The position numbers and the translations under genes are program-made. Under the pieces are notes generated by a model, which had not been told where the DNA came from, did no database searches, and was given only the letters and a program-made list of their open reading frames with translations. 64,000 bases of DNA from Paramacrobiotus metropolitanus. Its lineage: Eukaryota; Tardigrada; Eutardigrada; Parachela; Macrobiotidae. Positions 1 to 10,127 of this stretch are shown piece by piece. The stretch covers positions 186,001 through 250,000 of the forward strand of contig NW_026570270.1 of the NCBI RefSeq assembly GCF_019649055.1. Reading direction: 5' to 3'. Numbering within the stretch: position 1 is the stretch's first letter; the number at the start of each line of letters is the position of its first letter.

Positions 1-2
1 TG

Positions 3-374
3 CATAAGAAGGAGATCACCATCGTATACAGTAACGGCAATAACCCGCACCTCCAGTTTCCCCAGCCCCAAGCCATGCGTTCCCCGCTGACTATCCTGTT
101 CAGCAGCTGCGCCTTCTACCTGGTGACGAACGCCTTCGACATTGTCCTGGCGATCATGGAGATGATGACCCTGCAGCCGATCTGCGCGTTCCCGCATACG
201 GATTTCCAGAAATATGTCGATCAGCATCTGCCGATTTTTCTCCTCTTCAAAAATTCCTACTACACCTTCTCCTTTCTGTTCTACATTGGGATACAGGTCA
301 ATCTGTACCGGAAGATGAAGACGCGCTTGTCCAGCAGTCTACGCTCGCGCAGCAGCCTCACAACGAAATCGTAG
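3..374 (+). CDS. Probable G-protein-coupled receptor, C-terminal end (partial)
   Basis: The reading frame is open from the window edge to the TAG at 372-374, so this is the 3' end of a longer gene. It encodes two hydrophobic segments separated by a short polar loop containing Cys. The first (around SPLTILFSSCAFYLVTNAF) would be TM6 and the second (FKNSYYTFSFLFYIG) TM7. A basic tail with NLYRKMKTRL and Ser/Arg repeats follows, as in rhodopsin-class receptors just after TM7. No clean NPxxY motif is visible, so a peptide-receptor-like GPCR is an inference from topology. Another multi-pass membrane protein is possible. The N-terminal part lies outside the window. Confidence 0.45.
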   Translation, partial: HKKEITIVYSNGNNPHLQFPQPQAMRSPLTILFSSCAFYLVTNAFDIVLAIMEMMTLQPICAFPHTDFQKYVDQHLPIFLLFKNSYYTFSFLFYIGIQVNLYRKMKTRLSSSLRSRSSLTTKS

Positions 375-1063
375 TGACGGGAAAACTTGCATGCTTAATT
401 TTCGTCATTCATGCTTGGTTTTCAGTTTAGCAAAGCCATGCTATGCTCTTTTACACTCTTACCGCTTGTTATCTGCTTTAGCTGACGTAAAGTACAACTT
501 TATCGGCTTTGAAAATGTATGATAATTTTAACAAAACTGCAACGCTGTCCCAATAATTACATTGTAACTGGCGAGAGCGTAAATCCAGTTCAATTCTTAG
601 CTTATGTGAGTACAGTGTTGCAGAGAAATGAGATTATTTGTGGAAATACAGTATACCGCAAAAGCTATGTATAATTTTGGCTTCTACACTGGCTTCTAGT
701 CAGTTCATGGGCAGTGCTTTAAATTCATGAGTGTGGAGTATATTTTGAGAAGTAGAAAACGTTCTCGAAGTACTCGTAGCATATATAAGAACGGTACCTC
801 AGTACCTGTACTTTGACATTTGGTCCAGAGTAATCCGTCTAGAGAACCGCACATGTATGTACTTGTGGTTTTATCTGATAATAAAAAAACCGAAAAGCGC
901 TTGCACGGCAATGAAAAGTGTTATTATCGTTGTCTCCGTTATACCGTTATGTGTTTTTACTTCTGAATTTTTCGATTTTTCTTATCAGAAGCCAGTAAAC
1001 ATAGAAACGCACGTCGAAATATTTAATATCTACGGTCTACGTTTATCAAAGTTCGATTTGAAA
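375..1063. other. Intergenic stretch before the cyclase gene
   Basis: I see no supported gene here. The frame of the next gene is open back to 857 and contains an alternative ATG at 911 followed by a hydrophobic stretch, so the 5' end of that gene could lie here. Confidence 0.4.
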
Positions 1064-2484
1064 ATGATTCCACTACTACCTGTTGTAATTTTAGCAGTTG
1101 TCAAGAATAGCTGGGTTGACAGTAAGCCACTTCCGGCGGCAAATTTTTCCTTTGCCACTAATCGTCTACTGGATATGTCGCACTCCTTATCAGCGGAGAC
1201 TATATTTTGGCAAGGAGGCGGGTACAATTTTACCCTCACACATCAGGATTACGTTACGGAAGCCAATCTCACTTTTCGCTCGGGCCACTTTATTGCCGGT
1301 GAGCATGGAGGCACGCATCTGGATAGTCCGTATCATCTCAATTTTTCCGCGTAAGAAATATTTACAAACAGCACACCTACAGTGCTGCGCATATGCACTA
1401 TATCAAGACTACGAGTACATTTTTACGAGTACTTTTATATGTACTTCAACGGACAACCTATGTATATAACATATTACGTATGGATGTTTATAAAAAATTG
1501 CAAGCATAGGGGGAACCAGTCTGCAATTTAAGAGGATCTTTTTCTGATTTGCCGATCATAGATGAAATACACTTCACGTTTTGTAATGCGTAAATCCTTG
1601 GCATTTATTTTTTTAATTAAATTAGTTTAATTGTACATGTACAATCCTTTGTTTTGTCGGGATTATTCTTAATTGCATCTAATGTTGATTTTAATTTCTC
1701 TATCTTGCATCGGTTTTTTTCCAGTATTAATAATATTTTAGGAAATATTATTAATGTCCATGATTTCGCTTTTAACTATATTATATCGGTCAAACAAACA
1801 CAAATGAAATACATTTCCGGGTTGTCTTAGTTCTGAGCGTAACAAAAATCTTAGTGAAGTCCCTACAGTTGCAGCTCAAAGTCCAAAAATAAAGTATAGT
1901 GTTCCAATATCTTTGTGATTTGTAGAAAATATTCAACGCGTTTTAATGCTCGATTTATTATTAGGGACGGCATGGCCGATCTCACACTGCACCAGTTAAC
2001 CGGTCCCGCAGTCCGTATCGACATTGTCGACAAGGTCAAAGCCAACCTGGATTACCAGCTCAGTGTCGACGACATTCAAGCCTTCGAGAACAAGTACGGC
2101 CGCATCCCCGAAGGCGCCTTCGTCTTCATGTACTCCGAATGGGGTCAACGCTGGCCGGACTACCGGAAAGTCTATAACACCGAAACCCTCGCCGACGGGC
2201 GGACCTATCATTACCCCGGCTTCCATCCGGAAGCGACGGAATTCCTGGTGCAGCAGCGTAACATCCGCGGCATCGGTGTGGACTCGCCGTCCACGGACAA
2301 CGCCCGTTCCACGGAAACCATGGGCGCCCACTTGGCGCTGGCCAAAGAGAACCGGCTGGGGATCGAGCACGTGGCCAATGTAGATAAACTGCCGCCGGTG
2401 GGCGCTTTTGTCATCCTGGCACCCATGAAGAGCAAGGCCGGCACCGGCGCCCCGGTGCGGGTGATTGCGGTGCTTCCGGAATAG
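1064..2484 (+). CDS. Cyclase-family hydrolase (kynurenine-formamidase-like), two exons
   Basis: Exons are 1064-1350 and 1965-2484. The donor is GTAAGA at 1351 and the acceptor TTATTAG ends at 1964; the join restores an Ala codon and keeps the frame. Exon 1 carries HGGTHLDSPYH, the metal-binding HxGTHxDxPxH signature of the Cyclase family (PF04199), which includes kynurenine formamidase and isatin hydrolase. Exon 2 continues with the family's conserved order: a GPAVRIDI strand, a GAFVFMYSEWG segment, GVDSPSTD, and a late H...E...NVDKLP helix. I chose ATG 1064 because a hydrophobic leader (MIPLLPVVILAVV) follows, implying a secreted enzyme; ATG 911 also precedes a signal-like segment. Hydrolysis of an amide substrate such as N-formylkynurenine is inferred from the family; the actual substrate is unknown. 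Confidence 0.85.
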
Positions 2485-3731
2485 AAGACTGTGAATTATA
2501 AATAATTGCGCGATGTTGCAGAAGAACGCTGTAGGGCTTGTTGTGATTTTGTTAGTCATGTAGTGCTTTGTCCCGCGCTTTGACAATGACAGTAAACTTT
2601 TCTGTGGTTGATGTTATTGTGGGTTTTTATGTGTCACTGATCATCCTGACTTTATATGTATGAGAAAAAAATTTATTGCTCTTCGCTCTCCAGGTATAAT
2701 TTGAAAGACAAAAATTTTGAGATGCGTTGCAGCCTTGTTGTTAGAAATACCGAGATACAAAAAGGGTTGTGCATTAACCTAATGAATTTTTATTAACCTT
2801 GAAGCAGCGTCACTGCATCCAGACTTTCATTACTTTAATGAATGTTGCCAGATAAAAGAACCTGATTGTAGGGTTTTGCTGGGCAACCTTTAATTTTACT
2901 GTTCCTTGTTTCTAGCTTCGCTTCGGTCTTAAAGTGCTAGCCGGAAGCGGTGAACTTCCCTAGTACGATCATATCCATTTGCATCGTAGCGATGATAATT
3001 ACCGTACAATAGTGCTTTCTCAAACAAAATCGCGATAACCATTAGTTAATGATAGTAAAATTGCAACACTATAAATTAAGCGCTCGATGCGATGATTTCG
3101 GGAAAGTCTTGTGCTCGCAAGCTTCCAGGCGCCAGCCAACAAGCGTCACTTTAAAATTTCCCAGACAGCCTGTCGGCTAACATGCCAACAGCGTTGACCG
3201 ATATTCTTTGAAATAATATTATGTACAGACAGTTGCAGTCAAAGCCGTGGTAGTTTTATGAATGGAGAGTTTGTATCCACTTGTTTCGATAAAAGAAGAA
3301 ACACTGGATAACGCAGGTCATGTGGTGCATTGGATATGGAGAGGCAACCACTGATACGCAGTCGAAGAAGGAGGGATTGTGACGACCGAATTATGATATC
3401 ATTGTTTTATCAAAGGTTCTCATTGACAAGCTTAGCGACAATTAAATTCTACAAATCGATCACCTTATCCATACTCTTTAAATTATTCTCCTGTGAGAAA
3501 AATGTTCATATTGTGAGATACGCATGATAATCAATAAGGCGGTACTTACAGACTAACTATCAAATTGATATTTCGGTTTATAATAACCGAGGAAACCCGG
3601 TAGAGTTTTCATTACGCAAATTGTAGTTTTTCGTTGCAGCAGATGCTGCAATGCGATCACCCTAGTTTTTAAAGGATTTAGCTTTCAAGCATTTTATGCA
3701 CTGCATTTCTGTGATTTGTGTCTAAACTTAC
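2485..3731. other. Intergenic region, nothing recognised
   Basis: This is AT-rich sequence between the cyclase stop and the next KLHL start. Only very short open frames occur, and none shows a domain or a convincing splice context. The promoter of the KLHL gene at 3732 presumably lies at its right end, but I see no clear TATA box. Confidence 0.5.
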
Positions 3732-6291
3732 ATGGCTCCCAGTGCGAATACACCGTACGAAATGTCTGATACCAGTAGGGATATTATTCCCGTAAAAAGA
3801 GTATCTGCCCTACGCTTGCGAATGGACGCAGCCGTCTTTGCACAAGAAATCCAGGATATGCGCACCAGCACAGTACTCTGTGATGTGGTTCTGAAAGGAA
3901 GCGAGCGTTGGGCGGAAGGTATACGCTGTCATCGTTTGGTACTTTGCGCACATAGTGTGTATTTCCGGGCAATGTTTACCGTCGGTTTACGTGAATGCCA
4001 TCAAGAAGAAGTGCAACTGCAGAATATACCGAGCGATATCTTGAAAAGGTAAGGCGATAATGCAAACGAATACACTGTCCACTGTCCCGACTTCAGGGAT
4101 TGTGACAGGTGTTGCAGGTAGAATTATTTAATGGGAGCTACCTTTTTATTATTTGCCATGAGTTTTGATTGAAATCGACAAAAAATACTAATCCATTCGC
4201 TCAAAACTAATCCGGTTAAGTACGAAGTTTTGCAAATCTGGATGGTGTTGCACCTATGTCGAAGCAAATACAAAATAAAAGCGGTGTTTCGACGCGGTCT
4301 AGATCTTATCTATGTAGGTTACTAATTACGCAACGTGGCTTCCAGTTGCCCATATCAGCTTATAATTTAATAATTACATGGCATATTTGCAGTTTGATCA
4401 ATTACTGTTACTCATCCGAAATTTCTACTGATGAAGACAACGTTGAGTTGATGCTAACGACTGCTCTTTTCCTGGTAATCCCGCCGATTGCCGAAAGATG
4501 TTGGCAGTTCTTGGAGCGTCGACTGGACGAGACAAACTGCTTAAAATTGTACAACTTGCCCCAGTGCGAAATGCACCAACCAAAACTGGCTGAAAACGTC
4601 AAGGCAATGATGTTGCGTCATTTTCAGACCATTTGTCATTCTCCAGCCTTTTTGGAGTTAAACAAAGATAAGGTTTGTGTAAATATGTTTTATTGTTAGC
4701 TGAATATCGGTTTCTTTAAGAAAACATTTGTTTTGTATTTTCCTTGGTGCAGGTAACTGAACTGATAAGCTCGGATGATTTGTACGTTGACCGCGAAGAA
4801 GAGGCTCTCCACGCGGTCATTCGCTGGCTCGACCATGATATTCCAAATCGGCGTCCACATTTTTACGAAATTATACAACACATTCGCCAGGCATTTTTGA
4901 GTCCCGCTTATTTGCATGCTCATCTGGTTGCGTTCCTAAACGCGGTTAAGGACAGTCCTGTGCATGAAAAGCTACATGTTGAAAGTTATCTGCACGAAAT
5001 TCCGAACCGCACAGAGGAAGCGATTTTGTCGCAAAACCGCTCACGAAAGTTTTACGGTAAATAAGTATCTGCAGACTGCAATCCAGAATTTTAAGACTTA
5101 CGTTTGATCTTATACAGGTATGACAAAGGTCATTGTGTGTGTTGGAGGTGAAGCTATAAGCGGCGGCAGTGCTCTGGACTGTGTTGACTGTTTCGAGCCG
5201 GCCAATTTGATTTGGTCCGTTTGGAAAAGACTGTCATACAAAGTGTACGGTGCCGGTCTTGTGAACGTCGACGACCAGTACCTGTTTCTGTGTGGCGGAT
5301 ACAATCCGTTAAATGGCCGCTACATGAAACGCGTATCCCGATACAATCCAAATCTCGACAAATGGGATGAAATGGCGGATCTTCAGACCGAACGGGTTCA
5401 TCCTGGCGTGGCCGTATTGAATGGCTATGTTTACGCACTTGGTGGGCGTGGCGGCAATCGTGAAACGATACAAACCATGGAGCGCTACGACCCAGCAACC
5501 AATCAGTGGCAGTACGTGGCGAGTTTGCCGATATCGTTGTCGCGTTTTGCCGCTGTAGCTTGCAAGGGTCGCTTGTACACGTTTGGAGGTTTTACGTCAG
5601 CCGGTATCGCGACCAATTCTTCCTTTTGTTATGATACTAGTACGGATTCCTGGTCCGAAGTGGCCAGGATACCTACGCCGCGATATTTCTGCTCGGCGTG
5701 TGTTGGACCAAGCGGTCTGATCTATGTTATTGGTAAAGGTCACCGTTTCGAGCTCCGGGAGTTTTGTTCTGACGTTTTGTTTTGCAGGTGGCACTAATGC
5801 TTTTCCGGTACAAAATAATCTGTCATGTGTCGAAGCGTACGATGTATGTGCAGACGCATGGCTGGCAAATAGTGAGTACAGCAACTGGCCAATGGTAAAT
5901 AAGATTTCTGGTCGATCCAAACATTGATGCTGCTGTTAGGATTGCGAAGGTTGTTAACAGAATATATCTGTATCAACAACTCTGATACCCGTGTACATTA
6001 ACGGAAGTATCTGAAATTTTTAGCTAGCATGAACAAACGAAGACGGGTAGCGGGAACAGTGTGTGTAGATGGAAAGATCTACGCTTTGGGAGGTTTTGAT
6101 GATGGTTATGATAACTCCATGGAAATATACGAAGAGAAGACCGATACGTGGAGTATACAAGAAACTAGGATGCTTAGTGCCCGTAGTGCATTCGGATGTG
6201 TAGCAATACGTGTAAAAAAAGGTAAAACGTACCATTATTTCATAATTTTTATAAAGCATGAATTTGTGATCTCTGTGCTCTTGTAGGGTGA
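3732..6291 (+). CDS. BTB-BACK-Kelch protein (KLHL family), gene 1, seven exons
   Basis: Exons are 3732-4048, 4393-4672, 4753-5056, 5118-5732, 5788-5871, 6024-6221 and 6287-6291. All introns are GT-AG and the exons sum to 1803 bp, an exact frame for 600 residues. The BTB domain is in exon 1 (TSTVLCDVVLKGSERW, then CHRLVLCAHSVYFRAMF) and runs into exon 2. BACK follows in exons 2-3 (ERCWQFLERRLDETNC, then EEALHAVIRWLDHD). Kelch repeats start near residue 303 with VIVCVGGE and show repeated GG...Y...W blades (LFLCGGYN, YALGGRGG, YTFGGFTS, YALGGFDD). KLHL proteins generally act as substrate adaptors of Cullin-3 ubiquitin ligases; the substrate here cannot be told. Exon 2 is exactly 280 bp, as in the paralogues at 34518 and 59613. 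The last exon only supplies the stop. Confidence 0.88.
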
Positions 6292-6861
6292 ACTGACCAT
6301 AGACAGCGCTCAAGCGCTAAAATGAGGAGCAGACAACGAATGCGCAATACAATCTGCGCCGATACGGTTATTCTGGAGATCTGTTTTTTACCAAATACTG
6401 CGGTAATTCCTGTTCGTCTTTTATTTAAATTGTGTACAGACTGATCTCATAATAATATTATCAGGCATCTTTTTTTTACCGGCGCTACATAATTTATTGT
6501 TCAACTGACGACATTAAAATCATTTCACCATCGGTAGATGTGGCGTATCAGATTTGGATTAATATCGGGTACTTGTAGTTTTCTTGGCAATTTTTTATAA
6601 TAATTAGTTACGAAAACGCACTTACTTGTGCAAAACGCACGAACTTGTGCAAAACCAGATAGAGTAATTCAAGTCTTAGTTTAGCCAGATAGAGCATCGT
6701 TACAGTAAAATACGGTATGTGTTTAAACAAATCTCTTTCTTGCACTCAAAGTTCATTTCGCAACTTCATATTATACCTGCAACAGCTCCTTTGTAAGCCA
6801 TATGGATAAGAATGAGTGCAAATGTATGTCTGATAGCCACAATCAAATCATATCACAGTAT
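6292..6861. other. Intergenic region ending in the retroelement target site
   Basis: I see no gene here. The stretch ends in GTAT (6858-6861), directly followed by the TGACG start of the left LTR. The same GTAT follows both LTR copies, as expected for a 4-bp target-site duplication. Confidence 0.6.
6858..6861. repeat. Target-site duplication, left copy (GTAT)
   Basis: GTAT lies immediately before the TG of the left LTR. The same 4 bp follow the CA of both LTRs, at 7851-7854 and 34146-34149. Four or five bp is the usual size for Ty3/gypsy integrases. Confidence 0.6.
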
Positions 6862-7850
6862 TGACGTGTACTGGCGTCCCTTAGTACACATCGGTACTAC
6901 TTTACTACTTCTACCCCTACAACTAAGGCTTAGGCTTTACTACATCTTTTACGCGAGTCCTGACCCCGAGTCTCTACTTCGACTTCTCAGAAATCCCCAG
7001 CAGAGAACTTTGACCGCGACTTGCCATTTCGACGTGACCGCGCTTCGATGACGTAGCTCAACCTATTGTTCTAGTGTATTAGTTGACCTCATGTTCTCAT
7101 TTGTCCACGTGTAGTGATGCAGCGGTGTGATTAGTCCACGTGTCCTTAGATGTCTCTTATTGGTTAGATTCTAAATCCTATTGTTCTCAGATCCGTACCT
7201 GCGCGTACGAAGAGCCAGCACTTGCGGTGCCCACGGCTATATAAGGCGCTCGTCGCCCACACAAATGTCAAGAGTTGTAATCCCAACAAAAGTAGAGTCT
7301 TGTTACTCGATCTGATTAACTTCAGGCTTTTTGCTCTGGTTTTCTCTTTCCAAGTGAGGCTGTTCAAACTGACCTCTGGGTGACCTTTCACCTATTGTCA
7401 GGGGTCATTCCTCTCTACTTCGTCGACGTGCATTATCATCTTCGGATAGTCTCGTGACGTAACAGGCTACCCACTTGATCCCACTTGATTGCCGTGACCT
7501 TTCGGTCCTTCGATCTTCATGCCCTGTAGCGCCAGGTTGATGGATTAGTCATACTCATACGCTTCAGCTACCATCTAGCGTCGGACAGGTAACGTATAAC
7601 TTCACGCATCCCTTGTGTTTCCTTTCGTGTCTTCTCTTTCAGCAGGCTTTCTAGTTCCGGATCCTCTTCTTCATCCTTGCATATCATCTCATACTTGTAC
7701 ATCAACATCCTTAACCTTTCGCTCCATGAAATACATAAGAAGTTGAGATTAAGAGTCGCTCTATTCCCCCGACTGGTCGTGGTCCGGGAAGTGCATTATT
7801 TCCACCGCACAACCGCTTTATTTATATTTTACTTTCCCTATTGCACGACA
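6862..7850 (+). repeat. Left LTR copy, behaving as a solo LTR
   Basis: The repeat is 989 bp, starting TGACGTGTACTGG and ending TTGCACGACA, and matches 33158-34145 almost base for base with a few single-base indels. It is followed by GTATGATTAATT, the host flank that also follows the right LTR, not by the primer-binding site. That is the arrangement of a solo LTR left by LTR-LTR recombination. A TATATAAG box lies inside at 7238. Confidence 0.85.
7238..7245 (+). promoter_or_regulatory. TATA box of the left LTR promoter
   Basis: TATATAAG sits in a GC-richer stretch (CACGGCTATATAAGGCG), about 375 bp into the LTR. It probably marks the U3/R boundary region, with transcription expected to start some 25-30 bp downstream. 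The identical box is in the right LTR. Confidence 0.65.
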
Positions 7851-8752
7851 GTATGATTAATTATGCGTCATCACTTGCATTTAATGAAATCTCATCTGGT
7901 GAATATTGCATGGACTGTGTGACTGATGTGTTTCAATTAACCATGGAGAAAAAACTGCACTTATTGTTAATACGGTGCTTTCTGCACGCTTTTATCTCAC
8001 ACCTATATTATATTTTCCAATTTGGCAATTTCACAGATTTCATGGCCAGGTTGATCCAGCTGGTCTGAGGCAATGTGTGTTATACGGGGTCGGAATTTCT
8101 AGTGCTTATAAACAGTTACGATTATGCAAACTCCATAGTTGTCCAAAGCCCAGTTTTGTTATTGTGAAAGTCCGCGAACACTTGCTTATCCATTTTTCAA
8201 AATTTCCCAGAATTCTTGTTATGGCGACGAAATCTACGGTCTTCCCGGTGCCGGGTGCCATTCTGAAGGCTGTTGTTTGCGATCGAAGTGCCACGTTTCT
8301 CCTGCAGAACACTTCTACTCTTTCTAACGAGGATGTACGCCCTGGTGATGCGTCTTGCGATGTAGTCATGAAAGGAAGCGAGGAAACGGCTGCAGCTATG
8401 CCGTGTCACCGATCGGTTTTAAGCTGTTGCAGTGGTTATTTCCGCACCATGTTTAGTATCGGTTTGAAGGAGTGTTATACCGAAGAAGTCCAACTGGAGA
8501 ATGTTTCAAGTGAAATCCTAAAACGTGGGTCTCGTTATGCAATATTTTTGCTCTATTTGCAATCGAGTAATAACACTTTCCACTGATTTGTAGGCAACGA
8601 ACTAACGAATGCACGCAGCGTCGAGATTATCCTTCATTCTTATATTTGCAGTTTAATCGATTTTGCTTACTCGTTGGAAATCTCAGTCCATAAAGACAAC
8701 GTCATGCCGTTGTTAGCGGCTGCGGTGTTTTTGGAAATCAGCCCAGTGGCGG
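7851..8752 (+). repeat. Duplicate of the host flank right of the element
   Basis: This matches 34146 to about 35054 with a handful of indels and substitutions. It contains the upstream region, exon 1 and the start of exon 2 of the KLHL gene that is complete on the right side. It breaks off at CAGTGGCGG, where the sequence jumps to the end of an LTR. The high identity suggests a recent event or an alternative haplotype placed in tandem by assembly. Confidence 0.8.
8221..8752 (+). pseudogene. Truncated 5' copy of KLHL gene 2 (BTB exon and part of BACK exon)
   Basis: Exon 1 starts at ATG 8221 and carries the BTB sequence found at 34518 (MKGSEETAAAMPCHRSVLS). It has one A fewer just before the splice donor (304 bp against 305), so the join to exon 2 would be out of frame. 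Exon 2 begins at 8652 after TTTGCAG and is cut after about 100 bp. It cannot encode a KLHL protein. It may instead be an alternative allele whose remainder is not in the window. Confidence 0.75.
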
Positions 8753-9078
8753 CCGCTTTATTTATATTTTACTTTCCCTATTGCACGACAGTATGATTAA
8801 TTATGCGTCATCACTTGCATTTAATGAAATCTCATCAGTGAATATTGCAGGACTGTGTGACTGATGTGTTTCAATTAACCATGGAGAAAAACTGCACTTA
8901 TTGTTAATACGGTGCTTTCTGCACGCTTTTATCTCACACCTATATTATATTTTCCAATTTCCCTATTGCACGACATGGCGCCCACCGTGGTATATTATAT
9001 TTTCCAATTTCCCTATTGCACGACATGGCGCCCACCGTGGTATATTATATTTTCCAATATTTTCCCTATTGCACGACA
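8753..9078 (+). repeat. Mosaic of LTR ends and host flank at the element's left boundary
   Basis: From 8753 the sequence repeats the last 35 bp or so of the LTR plus about 170 bp of host flank. It then shows three consecutive blocks, each made of TATATTATATTTTCCAAT-like flank followed by CCCTATTGCACGACA and TGGCGCCCACCGTGG. Only the third block continues into the element's interior. The joints fall at short AT-rich homologies (TTATATTTT, CCAATTT). Confidence 0.75.
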
Positions 9079-9096
9079 TGGCGCCCACCGTGGTTC
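9079..9096 (+). other. Primer-binding site of the retroelement
   Basis: TGGCGCCCACCGTGGTTC begins directly after the CA that ends the LTR sequence. TGG is the complement of a tRNA 3' CCA, and 18 nt is the usual primer length. The reverse complement ends GGTGGGCGCCA, compatible with a tRNA 3' end. I cannot name the tRNA. Two partial copies of the same junction lie just upstream. Confidence 0.75.
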
Positions 9097-10127
9097 AAAC
9101 TTTCCCGATGGAGCAGAAAGTTTAATTTAATTTGATAGTACAATTAAATTGATGGTGCAGGATGGTTGGTGGTCAACTCGAGAGAGCCCACATTTAAGAA
9201 AGTCCGTTAGGAGCCACTAGTGTGGTGCAGGAGGTCTGCGTTCCAGTACTGACCTAGGGTAACCGAGTCCCCCGGTTGATTGATGTATAGATTGATTCGC
9301 ACTTAGCGATATATATTTTGGGTGACAATACGGACTGAGAACAGTATAGGCACTTGAAAACTGTTCGTGTATGCGGCACTTTACGTGTCTATGATTGAAA
9401 AAGCACCGTAAGACCATTCGAGGTCAAAATTTCCTTTCATTTTATTTTTCTTTTCTGAACCGGGCAAGCCAGAAAGACTACGTGAATTTGAACGGCAGAA
9501 CCAGCAGGATTAGCTGAGTGGAATTGTAAGTCAAACGTGCGAAAATTCGCAGTGTATTTTTAGCCGTTCTTTAATATTGAATCTTCGTAAAAATGTCGAA
9601 TTTTTGTAAATATGGCACATCCGAGTTAGCGGAATAGCCATCGTACTACAATTTTGAAAATTTTCGGTAATCAACAGAGCAGATATAGCTGTCTCTTGTT
9701 GTGAAACGCAGTGTCACTGTTAACTGGAAATCAGTCACAGTGTTGTAACTAGCGGTTAAATACGATTCGCAGTTGAAACCTTAAAGGTCAGCTGTAAATA
9801 CGAAATACGAGTTGCTTACTTACGCTTGAGTGCGTGTTGTAGCAACGAGATTCATACGAGTTTGTTACGCATGCTTGAGTGTGTGCTGTAACAACGAGAT
9901 TTTCGGACGTGTTGTTTCGGTACCGCGGAGGTTGGTATTGAGTCAGCGTCGTCCTAACGAAACGGTGTTGTCAGGAGTCACAGCTTTGAGTAGCGTACGT
10001 GTATTTCTGTCAAGAGCCGTGGGTCATACGAGTTGGTTGATTCGTCAATCAACGGGAACAGTGTAACTTTCACTTTCTGAATCCAGTTGTAATTGGTAAG
10101 GTTAGTCGCGGTTGCATTGCAAACAAA
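9097..10127 (+). other. Retroelement leader (5' UTR)
   Basis: About 1 kb without a convincing gene lies between the primer-binding site and the first gag ATG. It contains an imperfect direct repeat (9818-9852 and 9864-9901) sharing CTTGAGTG and AACAACGAGATT-like blocks. It also has a box-A-like TTAGCTGAGTGG near 9512. Leaders of LTR elements usually hold packaging and dimerisation signals; assigning that role here is inference. Confidence 0.5.

Noticed and set aside
1996-2586. A 196-aa open frame on the minus strand.
   Set aside because: It is the antisense shadow of the GC-rich second exon of the cyclase gene and has no domain.
8040-8075. GGTTGATCCAGC resembles the start of 18S rRNA (CTGGTTGATCCTGCCAG).
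   Set aside because: Only about 10 bp match and no rRNA sequence follows; the same bases recur at 34343 in the duplicated host flank.
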